Shown here piece by piece: positions 1 to 8,527 of a stretch of 55,790 nt of DNA (position 1 is the first letter of the stretch; every line of letters starts with the position of its first letter). The stretch is from Paenibacillus profundus (GTDB lineage: Bacteria; Bacillota; Bacilli; Paenibacillales; Paenibacillaceae). The translations under genes and the position numbers were made by a program. The DNA lies in NCBI RefSeq assembly GCF_021369635.1, contig NZ_JAJNBZ010000037.1, positions 1 through 55,790 on the forward strand, in the 5' to 3' direction. The notes beneath the pieces are model-generated. The model did not search any database, had not been told where the DNA came from, and saw nothing but the letters and a program-made list of their open reading frames with translations.

Positions 1-182
1 CTGCCCAGTTACATCAAGGCATATCTGTCGATTTCATGCTGCGAAAGTTGAGTTACTTATACTATTTTTTATTTTCTCGACTTGCATATCATCATTTACT
101 CTGCCTGAGATTGAGATGACCATTTCTTCGGTAGAAAAATGATCATCATAGTGGACTACTGGGAAGTACTTGCCGCCGAATC
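1..182. other. Left flank of CRISPR array, no gene seen
   Basis: No convincing reading frame or repeat copy is visible here. A degenerate repeat one spacer-length left of position 183 was looked for and not found, so the array really ends at 183. A gene that stops just outside the window cannot be excluded. Confidence 0.4.
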
Positions 183-545
183 ATTTCAATCCACGCATCC
201 GCGTAGGATGCGACGATATCCTGTTCAACCACGGCCCGTCCGTTGTTATATTTCAATCCACGCATCCGCGTAGGATGCGACTTTCTATCAACTTTTTTTG
301 TCCACTAGCATACTAATTTCAATCCACGCATCCGCGTAGGATGCGACTATTCTGCCGTTACTTTCTTTCCGACTAGACTGATTTCAATCCACGCATCCGC
401 GTAGGATGCGACCGGAAATATTGCGATCAGGCTCCCGGAGAAAGGCATTTCAATCCACGCATCCGCGTAGGATGCGACATGTTCCGTCTTAAATTGGATG
501 AAATATTAAAGCAATTTCAATCCACGCATCCGCGTAGGATGCGAC
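183..545 (-). CRISPR. CRISPR array, type I-C-like repeat, 6 repeats and 5 spacers
   Basis: Six identical 32-base repeats lie at 183-214, 250-281, 316-347, 381-412, 447-478 and 514-545. They are separated by five unrelated spacers of 35, 34, 33, 34 and 35 bases. On the plus strand each repeat begins ATTTCAATCCACGC and ends GTAGGATGCGAC; a GCATCC/GGATGC stem with a 5-base loop lies inside. Read on the minus strand the repeat begins GTCGC and ends GGATTGAAAT, which is the known form of type I-C repeats (8-base ATTGAAAT-type crRNA handle). This orientation, and the AT-rich flank on the right, indicate leftward transcription with the newest spacer at 479-513. No cas gene lies on either side within the window. 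Confidence 0.97.
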
Positions 546-760
546 AGCGAAATTTGATAGTAACTCTCAATTTACGCTATATAATCGAGCAAAATAATCA
601 ATTAAACGATTGAAAAAATCAAATCTAAAATTAATTACAAATACAGCAAGAAGAAACACCTATATTTTGGAAAAATGACGGTGCGAATCCCCCCGTAAAT
701 TCATGTGCACTATACATTCGCACTAGAGAATGAACCAATACTGCATCTATATCATCTATT
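546..760 (-). promoter_or_regulatory. Probable CRISPR leader
   Basis: This AT-rich stretch abuts the repeat at 545, on the side predicted to be upstream from the repeat orientation. It contains an inverted repeat GTGCGAAT (681-688) / ATTCGCAC (716-723); from memory, leaders of Firmicute type I-C arrays carry similar GTGCGAA motifs. It has no open frame. The promoter itself was not pinned down. Confidence 0.6.
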
Positions 761-782
761 TTTACATCCTACTATCTACAAA

Positions 783-971
783 TTACAAGTTACCACATTT
801 TATAGGTTCATAATAGTACCCTTTATACGTGCGGACACGCCTTCTTTTTTCGTACCTGAGTTGTAAAATGGTGAGAGATCGATGTCCAGAGGAACATATT
901 CCTGTTCTCCGGCTAAGTCCAGCATGGGTCGTTAAAAGTAATTCTTTGGATTTTACAAGTTGAATTATCAT
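783..971 (-). pseudogene. Remnant of IS1380-type transposase
   Basis: One minus-strand frame (800-925) reads EYVPLDIDLSPFYNSGTKKE followed by GVS; the next frame continues as RTYKG and then a near-match to DGYEPI. Together these resemble the conserved core of IS1380-family DDE transposases (D-x-SPFDNSxTKKEGVSRTYKG). A frameshift near the GVS/RTYKG junction and stops on both sides show it is a short decayed fragment, about 60 codons of a protein that is normally over 400. No terminal inverted repeats or target duplications were found. The family match is from memory of the motif, not a search. Confidence 0.5.
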
Positions 972-1043
972 AAAAGCACCCCTCAGTTGAGAATAGAAAC
1001 GAAACTTTTTCTTAAGATTTCTCCGCCCATGAGAAGATTTTTA

Positions 1044-1072
1044 CATTTTACTATGGTAAAATGAGTAAAATG
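1044..1072. promoter_or_regulatory. Palindromic operator-like site upstream of DASS transporter
   Basis: CATTTTAC (1044-1051) and GTAAAATG (1056-1063) form a perfect inverted repeat with a 4-base spacer. A third half-site GTAAAATG follows at 1065-1072. The site lies about 150 bases before the transporter start and may bind a regulator; no protein is assigned. Confidence 0.35.
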
Positions 1073-1188
1073 ATTTTAAAATAATTGAGCGAACATATAT
1101 GAAGATGGGAGGAATGGAAAAATTGAACGGTTGCATAACCTAACATTAGTAAAAAACAGATACGGAAAGACAAATCTGTCAGGACAAT

Positions 1189-1202
1189 GGAAAGCGCTTA
1201 CA
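1189..1202 (+). promoter_or_regulatory. cre-like catabolite response site
   Basis: GGAAAGCGCTTACA matches the CcpA cre consensus TGWAARCGYTWNCW at 13 of 14 positions; only the first base differs. It lies just upstream of the Shine-Dalgarno sequence, a position typical of roadblock repression. Glucose repression of the downstream dicarboxylate transporter is inferred. Confidence 0.6.
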
Positions 1203-1217
1203 TAAAGGAGAGAGGTT

Positions 1218-2885
1218 ATGAAACAATTAGCTTTATCAGCTTGGCGCAGCCTGTGGGCACAGCATAAGCGAACGAAAGACGTATTATATGTTTTCTCTTA
1301 TCGGAAGCAAGCAAAAACCGGATTTATAAAAGCATCAGACAAGGGAGCCGTTCATCACAACGAAAAGCCTATAAAACCGTATTCAAACGCTCAGCTAGTT
1401 GGACTTATACTGGGACCTGTATTGTTTATCTTAACGATGCTATTTTTCCAACCAGACGGACTTTCTACAGAAGGGAAAGCTGTGCTCGCCGTTACGTTAT
1501 GGATTGCCACATGGTGGATTACAGAGGCGATTCCTATACCGGCTACATCACTGCTGCCACTCATACTGCTTCCTATCACAGGAGCGATGCAAGGCAATGT
1601 GGTCGCATCATCATACGGCAACGATATTATTTTTCTATTCCTGGGCGGTTTTTTCATCGCCACAGCGATGGAAAAGTGGAATTTGCATAAGAGAATGGCT
1701 CTTTTTATTATCTCCATGATCGGTACTAGCACACAGCGCATCTTGCTTGGTTTTATGGCCGCAACTGGATTTTTGTCGATGTGGGTGTCCAATACAGCAG
1801 CTGTGATGATGATGGTCCCGATGGGACTGGCGATTACGGCTCAGATTGCCAGTGCCTTGAAAGGAAAGCCGGAAGAAGAGGATCTGCCGAAATTTGAGAA
1901 GTCCCTTATTTTTGGTATCGGCTATGCAGGTACGATCGGTGGACTCGGAACATTAATAGGTACTCCGCCCAATATTATTCTTGTGGCCCAAATGAATGAA
2001 TTATTTGGCATTACCATTTCATTTGCCCAGTGGATGCTGTTTGCCGTCCCCGTCGTCATTTTAATGCTTTTCTTCACCTGGTTTTATTTGGGGAGACTGA
2101 AGTTCAATACATCGATCAAACAACTTCCAGGTGGACGAGATTTGATTCAAGGCGAGCGCAGAAAGCTTGGCAAGATATCTTTTGAAGAAGGTATGGTTGG
2201 TGGGGTCTTTGTATTCGCTGCTTTTATGTGGATCACTCGTGAGTTTTTATGGGTAGAAAACGGGTTGATCATACAAATACCAGGTATCTCAGATGGGATG
2301 ATTGCTATTATGGCAACAGCCCTTTTGTTTATGATTCCAGCTAAAGCAAAAACAAGCTCTCGTATTTTAAATTGGAGTGATTCAAAGGAAATTCCGTGGG
2401 GAGTGCTCCTGCTTTTTGGAGGAGGCCTGGCGATTGCGGCCGGTTTCCGTTCCAGCGGCCTTTCTGCCTGGATGGGAGAACAGTTGACCATGCTCGATGG
2501 CTTTCATCTCATTGTCATTATTTCATGCGCTACACTTCTCATTATGATGTTGACAGAAATTACGTCGAATACAGCAACGGCAACGATGATATTGCCTGTT
2601 GTGGCAGCATTGGCGATGGCCCTCGGCATTCATCCGTTCGCTCTTATGATACCTTGTGCCATGGCGGCAAACTGTGCCTTCATGCTGCCTGTCGGCACAC
2701 CGCCCAATGCAATCATATTCGGTACGGGGAAAATAAAGATTATTGACATGGTCCGAGCAGGTTTTTCCGTGAACGTGTTTGCCACCATCATTATTATCCT
2801 TTCCGTTTATTATTTGCTTCCCATCGTCTTTGGAATTGATCTCAACGTTGTTCCTGAAAGTTTATTGAATAAGGGACAAGGCTAA
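1218..2885 (+). CDS. sdcS: Sodium-dependent dicarboxylate transporter, DASS/SLC13 family
   Basis: A 555-residue polytopic membrane protein of the divalent anion:Na+ symporter family, which imports C4-dicarboxylates such as succinate, fumarate and malate with sodium. The two inverted SNT motifs that bind Na+ and the substrate carboxylates are visible: SNTAA at residues 191-195, and SNTATA in the second half, each followed by a TPPN loop (GTLIGTPPN and LPVGTPPNA). Eleven or twelve hydrophobic segments run from about residue 60 to the C-terminus. The first 55 residues are a hydrophilic extension. The start is set by AAGGAGAGAGG ending 4 bases before the ATG. A cre-like site just upstream suggests carbon catabolite repression, and a 15-bp hairpin follows the stop. 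It appears monocistronic. The exact substrate cannot be read from sequence. Confidence 0.9.
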   Translation: MKQLALSAWRSLWAQHKRTKDVLYVFSYRKQAKTGFIKASDKGAVHHNEKPIKPYSNAQLVGLILGPVLFILTMLFFQPDGLSTEGKAVLAVTLWIATWWITEAIPIPATSLLPLILLPITGAMQGNVVASSYGNDIIFLFLGGFFIATAMEKWNLHKRMALFIISMIGTSTQRILLGFMAATGFLSMWVSNTAAVMMMVPMGLAITAQIASALKGKPEEEDLPKFEKSLIFGIGYAGTIGGLGTLIGTPPNIILVAQMNELFGITISFAQWMLFAVPVVILMLFFTWFYLGRLKFNTSIKQLPGGRDLIQGERRKLGKISFEEGMVGGVFVFAAFMWITREFLWVENGLIIQIPGISDGMIAIMATALLFMIPAKAKTSSRILNWSDSKEIPWGVLLLFGGGLAIAAGFRSSGLSAWMGEQLTMLDGFHLIVIISCATLLIMMLTEITSNTATATMILPVVAALAMALGIHPFALMIPCAMAANCAFMLPVGTPPNAIIFGTGKIKIIDMVRAGFSVNVFATIIIILSVYYLLPIVFGIDLNVVPESLLNKGQG

Positions 2886-2893
2886 GTTTCTAC

Positions 2894-2943
2894 CACCTTC
2901 AAATCGTTTTTCTGAACGATGTTTATGCAACGATTTGAAGGTG
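2894..2943 (+). terminator. Intrinsic terminator after sdcS
   Basis: Perfect 15-bp arms (2894-2908 and 2929-2943) with a 20-base loop begin 8 bases after the stop codon and are followed by ATTTTAGTTT. The T tract is short, so it may also stabilise the 3' end. Confidence 0.7.
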
Positions 2944-3163
2944 ATTTTAGTTTCTGTAAACCCACGGGCTCTTGACCATTATTTTCAAATTCATTCTATA
3001 ATTCTTCTAAATCATCCAATAGTCGTCCTATTAAGCTTGATGAAGAATGCTTTACCTCACAAGATTGTAAGAAATCTTCATTTGACGGCGACCCGCTTCA
3101 AGCTGTTGCGCATCCTCCCGGACATGTTACGGAAGAGAAAATCCTGATTCACTGGCGACCATA

Positions 3164-4505
3164 TTACTCCTTCACATGGTCTTCATTGAATTGCGTATGG
3201 CGGTTTGCGGGCAAGGCAAGACCGAGATGGCCACGAAGCGTGCTGCTCTCGTATTCCGTGCGGAACAATCCCCGCTCCTGCAGAATCGGGATGGCCTGCT
3301 CTACGAAATCAGCCAGTCCGTTCGGTACAGTCTCGAACAGCAGGAACCCGTCTGTCGCTTCCCGCTTCACCCATTCCTCCATGCGATCGGCAATTTGCAT
3401 CGCTGTTCCTGTAAACGGATCGCGAGGCGTCGCTACCTGCACAGCAACCTGCCGCAATGTCCAGCCGTTGTCTCTGGCATCCTGCTTGATTTTGAGCGCG
3501 TTGCTCTTGAAGCTGTCATTACCCATATCGCCAATTTCCGGAAACGGTTCGTCCAGCGCATATTGTGTAAAATCATGATGCTCGAAATACAGCCCCAAGT
3601 ATTCCAGCGCCTTGTCAATGTCCAGCAATTCGGCCAACTGCTCGTATTTGCGCTCTGCCTCTCCTCCGTCCGTCCGATGATTGGCCCAATTCCATTAAAT
3701 ATGAGGATATGATCGCCAGAACGGTTATGAGCAACTGCACGCTCCTTAATTTCCTTCTTAAAGGCAATTCCATCCTCCATTGTTCTTTGGGTAGTGAATA
3801 TGGCGTCAGCGTTTTTGGCAGAGAAGTTCTTGCCTGCCTCGGACGAACCCGCCTGGAAAATAACCGGCTGTCCTTGTGCCGAGCGGGACAGATTCAAGGG
3901 CCCTTCTACTAAAAAATACTCTCCTACATGATTGAGCGCATGCAGCTTATCCTTGCGAAAATACTCGCCTGTTTCCTTATTTCTGATGAATGCGCCATCT
4001 TCCCAGGAATCCCACAGTCCTTTCACCACTGCTAAATGCTCATCAGCCATCTTATAACGCAAGCTATGCTCCGGATGCGTCTGACCCGCTTTGCCATGAT
4101 TGAGCGCGCTGCCTTCATAGGCAGAGGTAACAATGTTCCAGCCAGCCCGTCCACCGCTTATTTTGTCCAGTGTGCCGAGCTGCCGGGCAACGGTGTAAGG
4201 TTCACTGTACGTGGTGGAAACGGTCCCGATCAGACCGATATGCTCCGTAATCGCAGCAAGCGCGCTTAACAGCGACAATGGCTCCAACTGGTCCAAATAC
4301 TGCGGAGCGTCTTGTCGGTAATATACAGCACATCTGCAATAAAGACTAAATCCAGCTTGCCAGCTTCCGCTTGCCGCGCCCATTCCTTGAATCTTCCAAA
4401 CTCGGCACCGCCCTTTGTACCTGCATCTGGATGTCTCCAGCCACTGGCACTGCCGCCTTCTGCCAGAAGCAGCGCCCCCAGTTTCATTTGCTTTTGTTCA
4501 GCCAT
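3164..4505 (-). pseudogene. Broken LLM-class flavin-dependent monooxygenase (NtaA/SnaA/DszA type)
   Basis: Three consecutive minus-strand frames together encode about 447 residues of a class C flavin monooxygenase, a family that oxidises small organic substrates with FMNH2 supplied by a partner reductase. The start is ATG at 4505 (MAEQKQMKLGALLLAEGG), preceded by GGGAGGACTGGAG. Family landmarks include FGRFKEWARQAEAGKLDLVF, TEHIGLIGTVSTTYSEPYTV, SGGRAGWNIVTSAYE and RYKMADEHLAVVKGLWDSWE. The frame is lost twice, near 4301-4318 (after ITDK) and near 3661-3672 (after IIGRT). Downstream of each break the correct family sequence resumes, ending VKE at 3164. Either the gene is a recent pseudogene or the assembly has two indels here; the near-complete similarity fits both. 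No flavin reductase gene is adjacent. Confidence 0.85.
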
Positions 4506-4808
4506 CTCCAGTCCTCCCGCGATATATTTAAAATAAGCTCGTTGACAATAAAGCCATCCGATCGGCAGATAGAGCCGCGCCCTGCAGCGGATAATGGCAG
4601 GCAGCCCCATGCCTTAATCGACCCGATTCTTAGAGATTCTGCGGAGCGCTTGTCTTTTCCAAAAGTATACTGCGGACACCAACAGGGCTCCATACCCGAT
4701 TCGTCGTTTCATGTACCCAAAAAGAATTATTTTTAGCATCTAATATTGTGAATCAACTGGGGCGTCCTTTTCGCGTTCGACAGCGAAGCGACTCTGTCTA
4801 AATGATGA
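4506..4808. other. Intergenic region between divergent genes
   Basis: Short overlapping frames in this stretch show no recognisable protein or ribosome binding site. It should hold the promoter of the leftward monooxygenase, but no clear -35/-10 pair was identified. Confidence 0.4.
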
Positions 4809-4837
4809 TTGAACATCCATCCTGTGAGGCTTATACT
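4809..4837 (+). promoter_or_regulatory. Sigma-A-like promoter of serine hydrolase
   Basis: TTGAAC (4809-4814) and TATACT (4832-4837) are separated by 17 bases, about 70 bases upstream of the serine hydrolase start. This is a good vegetative promoter match. Confidence 0.6.
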
Positions 4838-4907
4838 GGGCTTAACATAAAATAGGAAATACATGGGATGATCAGAACGAAAATAGATACCCCGAGGAGG
4901 AAATGTC

Positions 4908-6350
4908 ATGCTTGCTACCCAGCACCGTTTGCCCCGCAGCAATCCGGAAGAGCAAGGTATATCATCGAAGGCCATCCATTCTTTCATTGAACATATAGAA
5001 CAACAGCAATTGGAACTGCATAGCTTCATGTTCCTGCGCCATGGTCATGTCGTCGCGGAAGGATGGTGGGCGCCTTACGCCGCGAATCACCCGCACGCCT
5101 TGTTCTCGTTAAGTAAAAGCTTCACTTCAACGGCAATTGGCTTCGCGGTGGAGGAGAGGCGGTTCTCCCTGGAGGATCCGGTTATTTCGTTTTTTCCGGA
5201 AGAAGCTACTCCTGAAGTGGAGGAGCATTTCGAAAAGCTCCAGGTGCGGCATTTGTTGACTATGTCTACGGGGCATGACGCAAATAATGCGCCCAATATA
5301 AGGGGTTCGAAAGACGGCAACTGGGTCAAAGCATATTTTGGCAGCACGTTACCTCATACGCCGGGCACTCAGTTCCTATATAGCAGCGATGCTACCTACA
5401 TGTTATCCGCCATCGTGCAGAAGCGCACGGGCCAGACGTTGATCGACTATTTGCAGCCCCGCTTATTCGAACCGCTCGGGATTGCCGGCGTTGCGTGGGA
5501 GACTTGTCCGCTCGGCATCAACACAGGCGGTTGGGGCTTGAGCTTGACCACGGAGGACGTTGCCAAGTTCGGTCAATTGTATTTGCGGCAAGGGCAATGG
5601 AACGGGCGTCCGATCATTCCGGCAGCTTGGATTCAACAAGCCACTTCCCGCCACATTTCGAACGGTCAGAGCGCAGACAGTGACTGGACGCAAGGATACG
5701 GGTATCAATTCTGGCGCTGCCGGCATGATGCATATCGCGGGGATGGCGCATTCGGACAGTTCGTCATCGTCATGCCCGAGCAAGATGCCGTAATTGCCAT
5801 TACAAGCGGTCTAAGTGATATGCAGGCCGTCTTGAATCAAGTCTGGGACCTCCTGCTTCCCGCATGCAGAGAAGGAGCGATGCAGGCTGACGTTAAGGAA
5901 CAGCAGGCTTTGACTGCCAAGCTATCGACGCTCGCTATTCCTCCGCACACGTCGATCTGTAGGTCCGAACTGTCAACAACAGTGTCTGGTGCTCTCTACA
6001 TCTTCAATGATAACGAGATGCAGTGGGATTCGATTCAGTTCGAATTTGAAGAGGATGCGGCAGAGATCACATGGCATGAACAGGGAGCAAAGAAGCAGTT
6101 GACATGCGGAATCGGCGCTTGGTTGGCAGGTGAAATAACGGATCAAGAAATCCGGCAACCTATCGCCGCCAGCGGCACATGGCAAGATGACGCTACCTTT
6201 GTAATAACCTGCAGATTGCTAGCGACTCCGTTCTGTCAAAAAATTGTCTGTCATTTTCATAAGGATACGTTAACGATAGACTTGTCACGAGGTATAGGTA
6301 CCGACCTGAAGCCATTCCTGCAATTGAAAGCAACTAAGAACAAGGGATAA
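4908..6350 (+). CDS. Serine hydrolase, class C beta-lactamase/DD-peptidase-like fold
   Basis: A 480-residue protein with an N-terminal penicillin-binding-type hydrolase domain (about 10-310) and a beta-rich C-terminal half. The nucleophile motif SxxK is SLSK at residues 67-70. The second motif is YSS at 158-160 in place of YxN. The third (KTG-equivalent) is replaced by GDGAFGQ near 278-284, as is usual in esterase-like members of this family. No signal peptide is apparent, so a cytoplasmic esterase, amidase or peptide hydrolase is more likely than a secreted beta-lactamase. The start ATG follows GAGGAGGAAA at good spacing, and a promoter lies about 70 bases upstream. The substrate is unknown. 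It is probably transcribed alone; the next gene starts 78 bases later. Confidence 0.85.
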   Translation: MLATQHRLPRSNPEEQGISSKAIHSFIEHIEQQQLELHSFMFLRHGHVVAEGWWAPYAANHPHALFSLSKSFTSTAIGFAVEERRFSLEDPVISFFPEEATPEVEEHFEKLQVRHLLTMSTGHDANNAPNIRGSKDGNWVKAYFGSTLPHTPGTQFLYSSDATYMLSAIVQKRTGQTLIDYLQPRLFEPLGIAGVAWETCPLGINTGGWGLSLTTEDVAKFGQLYLRQGQWNGRPIIPAAWIQQATSRHISNGQSADSDWTQGYGYQFWRCRHDAYRGDGAFGQFVIVMPEQDAVIAITSGLSDMQAVLNQVWDLLLPACREGAMQADVKEQQALTAKLSTLAIPPHTSICRSELSTTVSGALYIFNDNEMQWDSIQFEFEEDAAEITWHEQGAKKQLTCGIGAWLAGEITDQEIRQPIAASGTWQDDATFVITCRLLATPFCQKIVCHFHKDTLTIDLSRGIGTDLKPFLQLKATKNKG

Positions 6351-6428
6351 GGTGTAAGTTCCAATACACTTTGGGTAGTTGCAGCCTAGAATCCAACGCG
6401 GCCGATAATATGATCAGGAGTTGAGGAA

Positions 6429-7151
6429 GTGGCTAGAAAGAGCAAATCCAAACAGGAAGAAGAATTTTTAAAAGCAATGTTTGGATTAGTTGGCATTGGA
6501 TCTTTTGTAGGAACCTATTATTATACGAAGTCTATAAATATCTCCACTGTCGTGGGTATCATTGCAATTGGCATGTTGGTCGCCATTCTCATTGAACGGC
6601 ATGTGAACAAAACAGAACGATTAAAAAAGTCCGGAATTGCTGAGATTGATCAAATGGATGGACGGCAATTTGAACACTATCTCGGACTTCTATTTAAATC
6701 ACAGGGATATTCGGTTAAGGTGACAAGAGCAGCTGGTGACTATGGAGCAGACCTTGTCATTGCGAGAGACGGCCGGAAAATTGTTGTTCAAGCAAAGCGA
6801 TACAGCAAAAATGTAGGTATAGACGCTGTTCAACAAATACATAGTTCAATGAATTATTATGGCGCATCCGAGGCGTGGGTACTGTCTAATCGCAATTATA
6901 CGGAAGCTGCCGTTAATTTAGCCAAAGCAAACGGAGTACGATTAATAAATCGCGAAGAGCTAGTAGCAATGATTCTTAAAATGAATCCCGGGGCTGTTCC
7001 TGAACCCAAACAGATCCTGCAAGAAATACCTCAGGCAACGAGAACATGTGATAGATGCGGCCACCCTATGGTCATTAGAAAGGGACCAAAAGGCGAGTTT
7101 TTTGGCTGCAGCACGTTTCCTAAATGCAGGAACATTAAACCGTTCCAATAA
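6429..7151 (+). CDS. Membrane-anchored Mrr-type restriction endonuclease-like protein with zinc ribbon
   Basis: A 240-residue protein with three parts. Two hydrophobic segments (about 14-32 and 38-56) should anchor it in the membrane. An Mrr-cat/PD-(D/E)XK-like nuclease domain follows (about 72-185), with E82, the GDYGAD stretch (D104, D108) and QAK at 121-123 as the expected catalytic set. A C-terminal topoisomerase-type zinc ribbon (Cys 207, 210, 227, 233) is likely to bind nucleic acid. Translation probably begins at GTG 6429, preceded by AGGAGTTGAGG. Such proteins are common in Firmicutes; a role in cleaving foreign or damaged DNA at the membrane is inferred from the domains. It stands alone, with no methyltransferase gene next to it. 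Confidence 0.85.
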   Translation: MARKSKSKQEEEFLKAMFGLVGIGSFVGTYYYTKSINISTVVGIIAIGMLVAILIERHVNKTERLKKSGIAEIDQMDGRQFEHYLGLLFKSQGYSVKVTRAAGDYGADLVIARDGRKIVVQAKRYSKNVGIDAVQQIHSSMNYYGASEAWVLSNRNYTEAAVNLAKANGVRLINREELVAMILKMNPGAVPEPKQILQEIPQATRTCDRCGHPMVIRKGPKGEFFGCSTFPKCRNIKPFQ

Positions 7152-7165
7152 ACATTTGAATGATT

Positions 7166-7200
7166 GAGGAGGCAGATAATGATTCACGTCTGATCTCCTC
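7166..7200 (+). terminator. Hairpin after nuclease gene, possible terminator
   Basis: GAGGAG and CAGA pair with TCTG and CTCCTC around a 9-base loop, 15 bases after the stop codon. There is no T run, so termination activity is doubtful. Confidence 0.35.
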
Positions 7201-7359
7201 TTCGAGTATCAACATGGTATGACTGAATCTTACCCAAGTTACCCATTGTTAAAATAGAAGGAATTTCCACATCAGATGTTGAATAGGATATGCTGACCCT
7301 AACGTATTCATTTGGAAGAAGATCATTGTTTTTTTGAAAAAGGAGTGATGGAGCCTGCG

Positions 7360-8277
7360 ATGAGCAAGGAACCGAAGCCTTCGATATGGCAATGGTTGAA
7401 CACACTTGCACCTTATCTGTACGGAATCGGAATCACGCTAATATTAGGATGGGCATTCGTTTCGTTCGTCCAGCTCGGATTCCATGGTCCTCACCAAGAT
7501 AGCAAACCGTTTTCCGCCCCCGAACCGTCCCAATCTGACAAAACATCTGCCGGGAGGTCTCCTTCCAAGCAGCCGATGGTAGCAACGGATAATGAGACAT
7601 GGCTGAACATCGTCGTTACACCAATCGTGTCATCCGACATTAATCAGATCATATTTCGAACACTATTTTATTTAATGGTATGGATGATGCTATTTCTCAT
7701 CATTCCGGTAGCCTTTTTAAGATTGAAGAAATTTAAGCTGTTCCAATTGGAATTCGAAGTCGAAAGGAAGGAAAACGCAGCTGTCGATTTGGCTGTCATC
7801 AACGCGACCAAAGCTAATCTGATGTCCTATCTTTGCAGTGATGACGCGAAAGCGAAAACATGGGGTTTCCTGCACAACAACACGATCAACTACTACGAGG
7901 TGCTCACTTATTTTCTTGAGGAAATTCAAGCGGGATATCTGAAAGTGTTCAACACCGGGTTTTCGTTCCAACTATATGTGCAGGACCTTCCTCATGAAAT
8001 GAAAGAATTGGCGGAGCAATCCGCAGAGGAGAGGCAGGCCGCTATCCGCAACAAAACAGACAATGACAATTTACTCCGGAAAAACTACTTGGTATACTCC
8101 TATCCGTACAGGCAAGATCGCCTCGTCACCGTTATCAGCAGTCATTCCACCCAGTTTGATATTTTCGATCGGCATCTGCTCCAGCTTTTGCACAGCACGA
8201 TCGATACATACGTGGAAAGCATCGAATTCATGGTGTTGGTAACGACACCCGCATCCCAGCCTCCGCAAGCGCATTGA
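7360..8277 (+). CDS. Membrane protein of unknown function with C-terminal cytoplasmic domain
   Basis: About 305 residues, not recognised as a named family. Two transmembrane segments are clear (LYGIGITLILGWAFVSFV near the start, and LMVWMMLFLIIPVAF in the middle), separated by a polar Pro/Ser-rich stretch expected to lie outside. The remaining 170 residues are soluble and end with a pattern (LVTVISSHSTQFDIFDRHLL then IEFMVLV) reminiscent of a GAF-like sensor fold; that resemblance is weak. The start is ambiguous: ATG 7360 has GGAG six bases upstream, and an earlier ATG at 7348 is close behind AAGGAGTG. It is followed 43 bases later by a small gene, possibly in the same transcript. Confidence 0.75.
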   Translation: MSKEPKPSIWQWLNTLAPYLYGIGITLILGWAFVSFVQLGFHGPHQDSKPFSAPEPSQSDKTSAGRSPSKQPMVATDNETWLNIVVTPIVSSDINQIIFRTLFYLMVWMMLFLIIPVAFLRLKKFKLFQLEFEVERKENAAVDLAVINATKANLMSYLCSDDAKAKTWGFLHNNTINYYEVLTYFLEEIQAGYLKVFNTGFSFQLYVQDLPHEMKELAEQSAEERQAAIRNKTDNDNLLRKNYLVYSYPYRQDRLVTVISSHSTQFDIFDRHLLQLLHSTIDTYVESIEFMVLVTTPASQPPQAH

Positions 8278-8320
8278 CCAGATTTTGTCATCTGATTATA
8301 ATGGAGGTAAGGAGTGATGG

Positions 8321-8503
8321 ATGATGATTCAACGAACAGCTTCTCCTATTAATAGACAGGATGTCTACAAGCGAGCATTAGAGAACTTGAATAAGGCCAA
8401 AGCGAACGCTGGAAACCATTCCGTAAGCGGCAATATCGTCCGAATGGTCGAAGTCCCGAAGGATGATCCGAGCGTGACTCGTATTTTAAAAGCCATTAGA
8501 TAA
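8321..8503 (+). CDS. Small hypothetical protein, 60 residues
   Basis: A 60-residue, mildly basic soluble protein containing RQDVYKRALENLNKAKANAG and a C-terminal RILKAIR; no family is recognised. Expression is supported by a very strong GGAGGTAAGGAGTG ribosome binding site and by a terminator directly after the stop. The two adjacent Met codons leave the start uncertain by one residue. Confidence 0.7.
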   Translation: MMIQRTASPINRQDVYKRALENLNKAKANAGNHSVSGNIVRMVEVPKDDPSVTRILKAIR

Positions 8504-8505
8504 GC

Positions 8506-8527
8506 AACCCGCCATTATTGGCGGGTT
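8506..8527. terminator. Intrinsic terminator shared by convergent small genes
   Basis: AACCCGCC (8506-8513) and GGCGGGTT (8520-8527) form a stem with a 6-base loop followed by TTGTTTGCTT on the plus strand. It lies 3 bases after the stop of the 60-residue gene, and the stop codon of the convergent gene lies within its loop. Confidence 0.85.

Noticed and set aside
2935..3147. 70-codon plus-strand frame after sdcS
   Set aside because: It starts inside the terminator stem, has no ribosome binding site and resembles no protein.
3176..3712. Long plus-strand frame opposite the monooxygenase
   Set aside because: It is an antisense shadow of the damaged monooxygenase; composition and lack of a start site argue against coding.
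4908..6350. Classical beta-lactamase resistance gene
   Set aside because: The SxxK motif is present, but YxN and KTG are replaced and no signal peptide exists, so an esterase-like serine hydrolase is the safer call.
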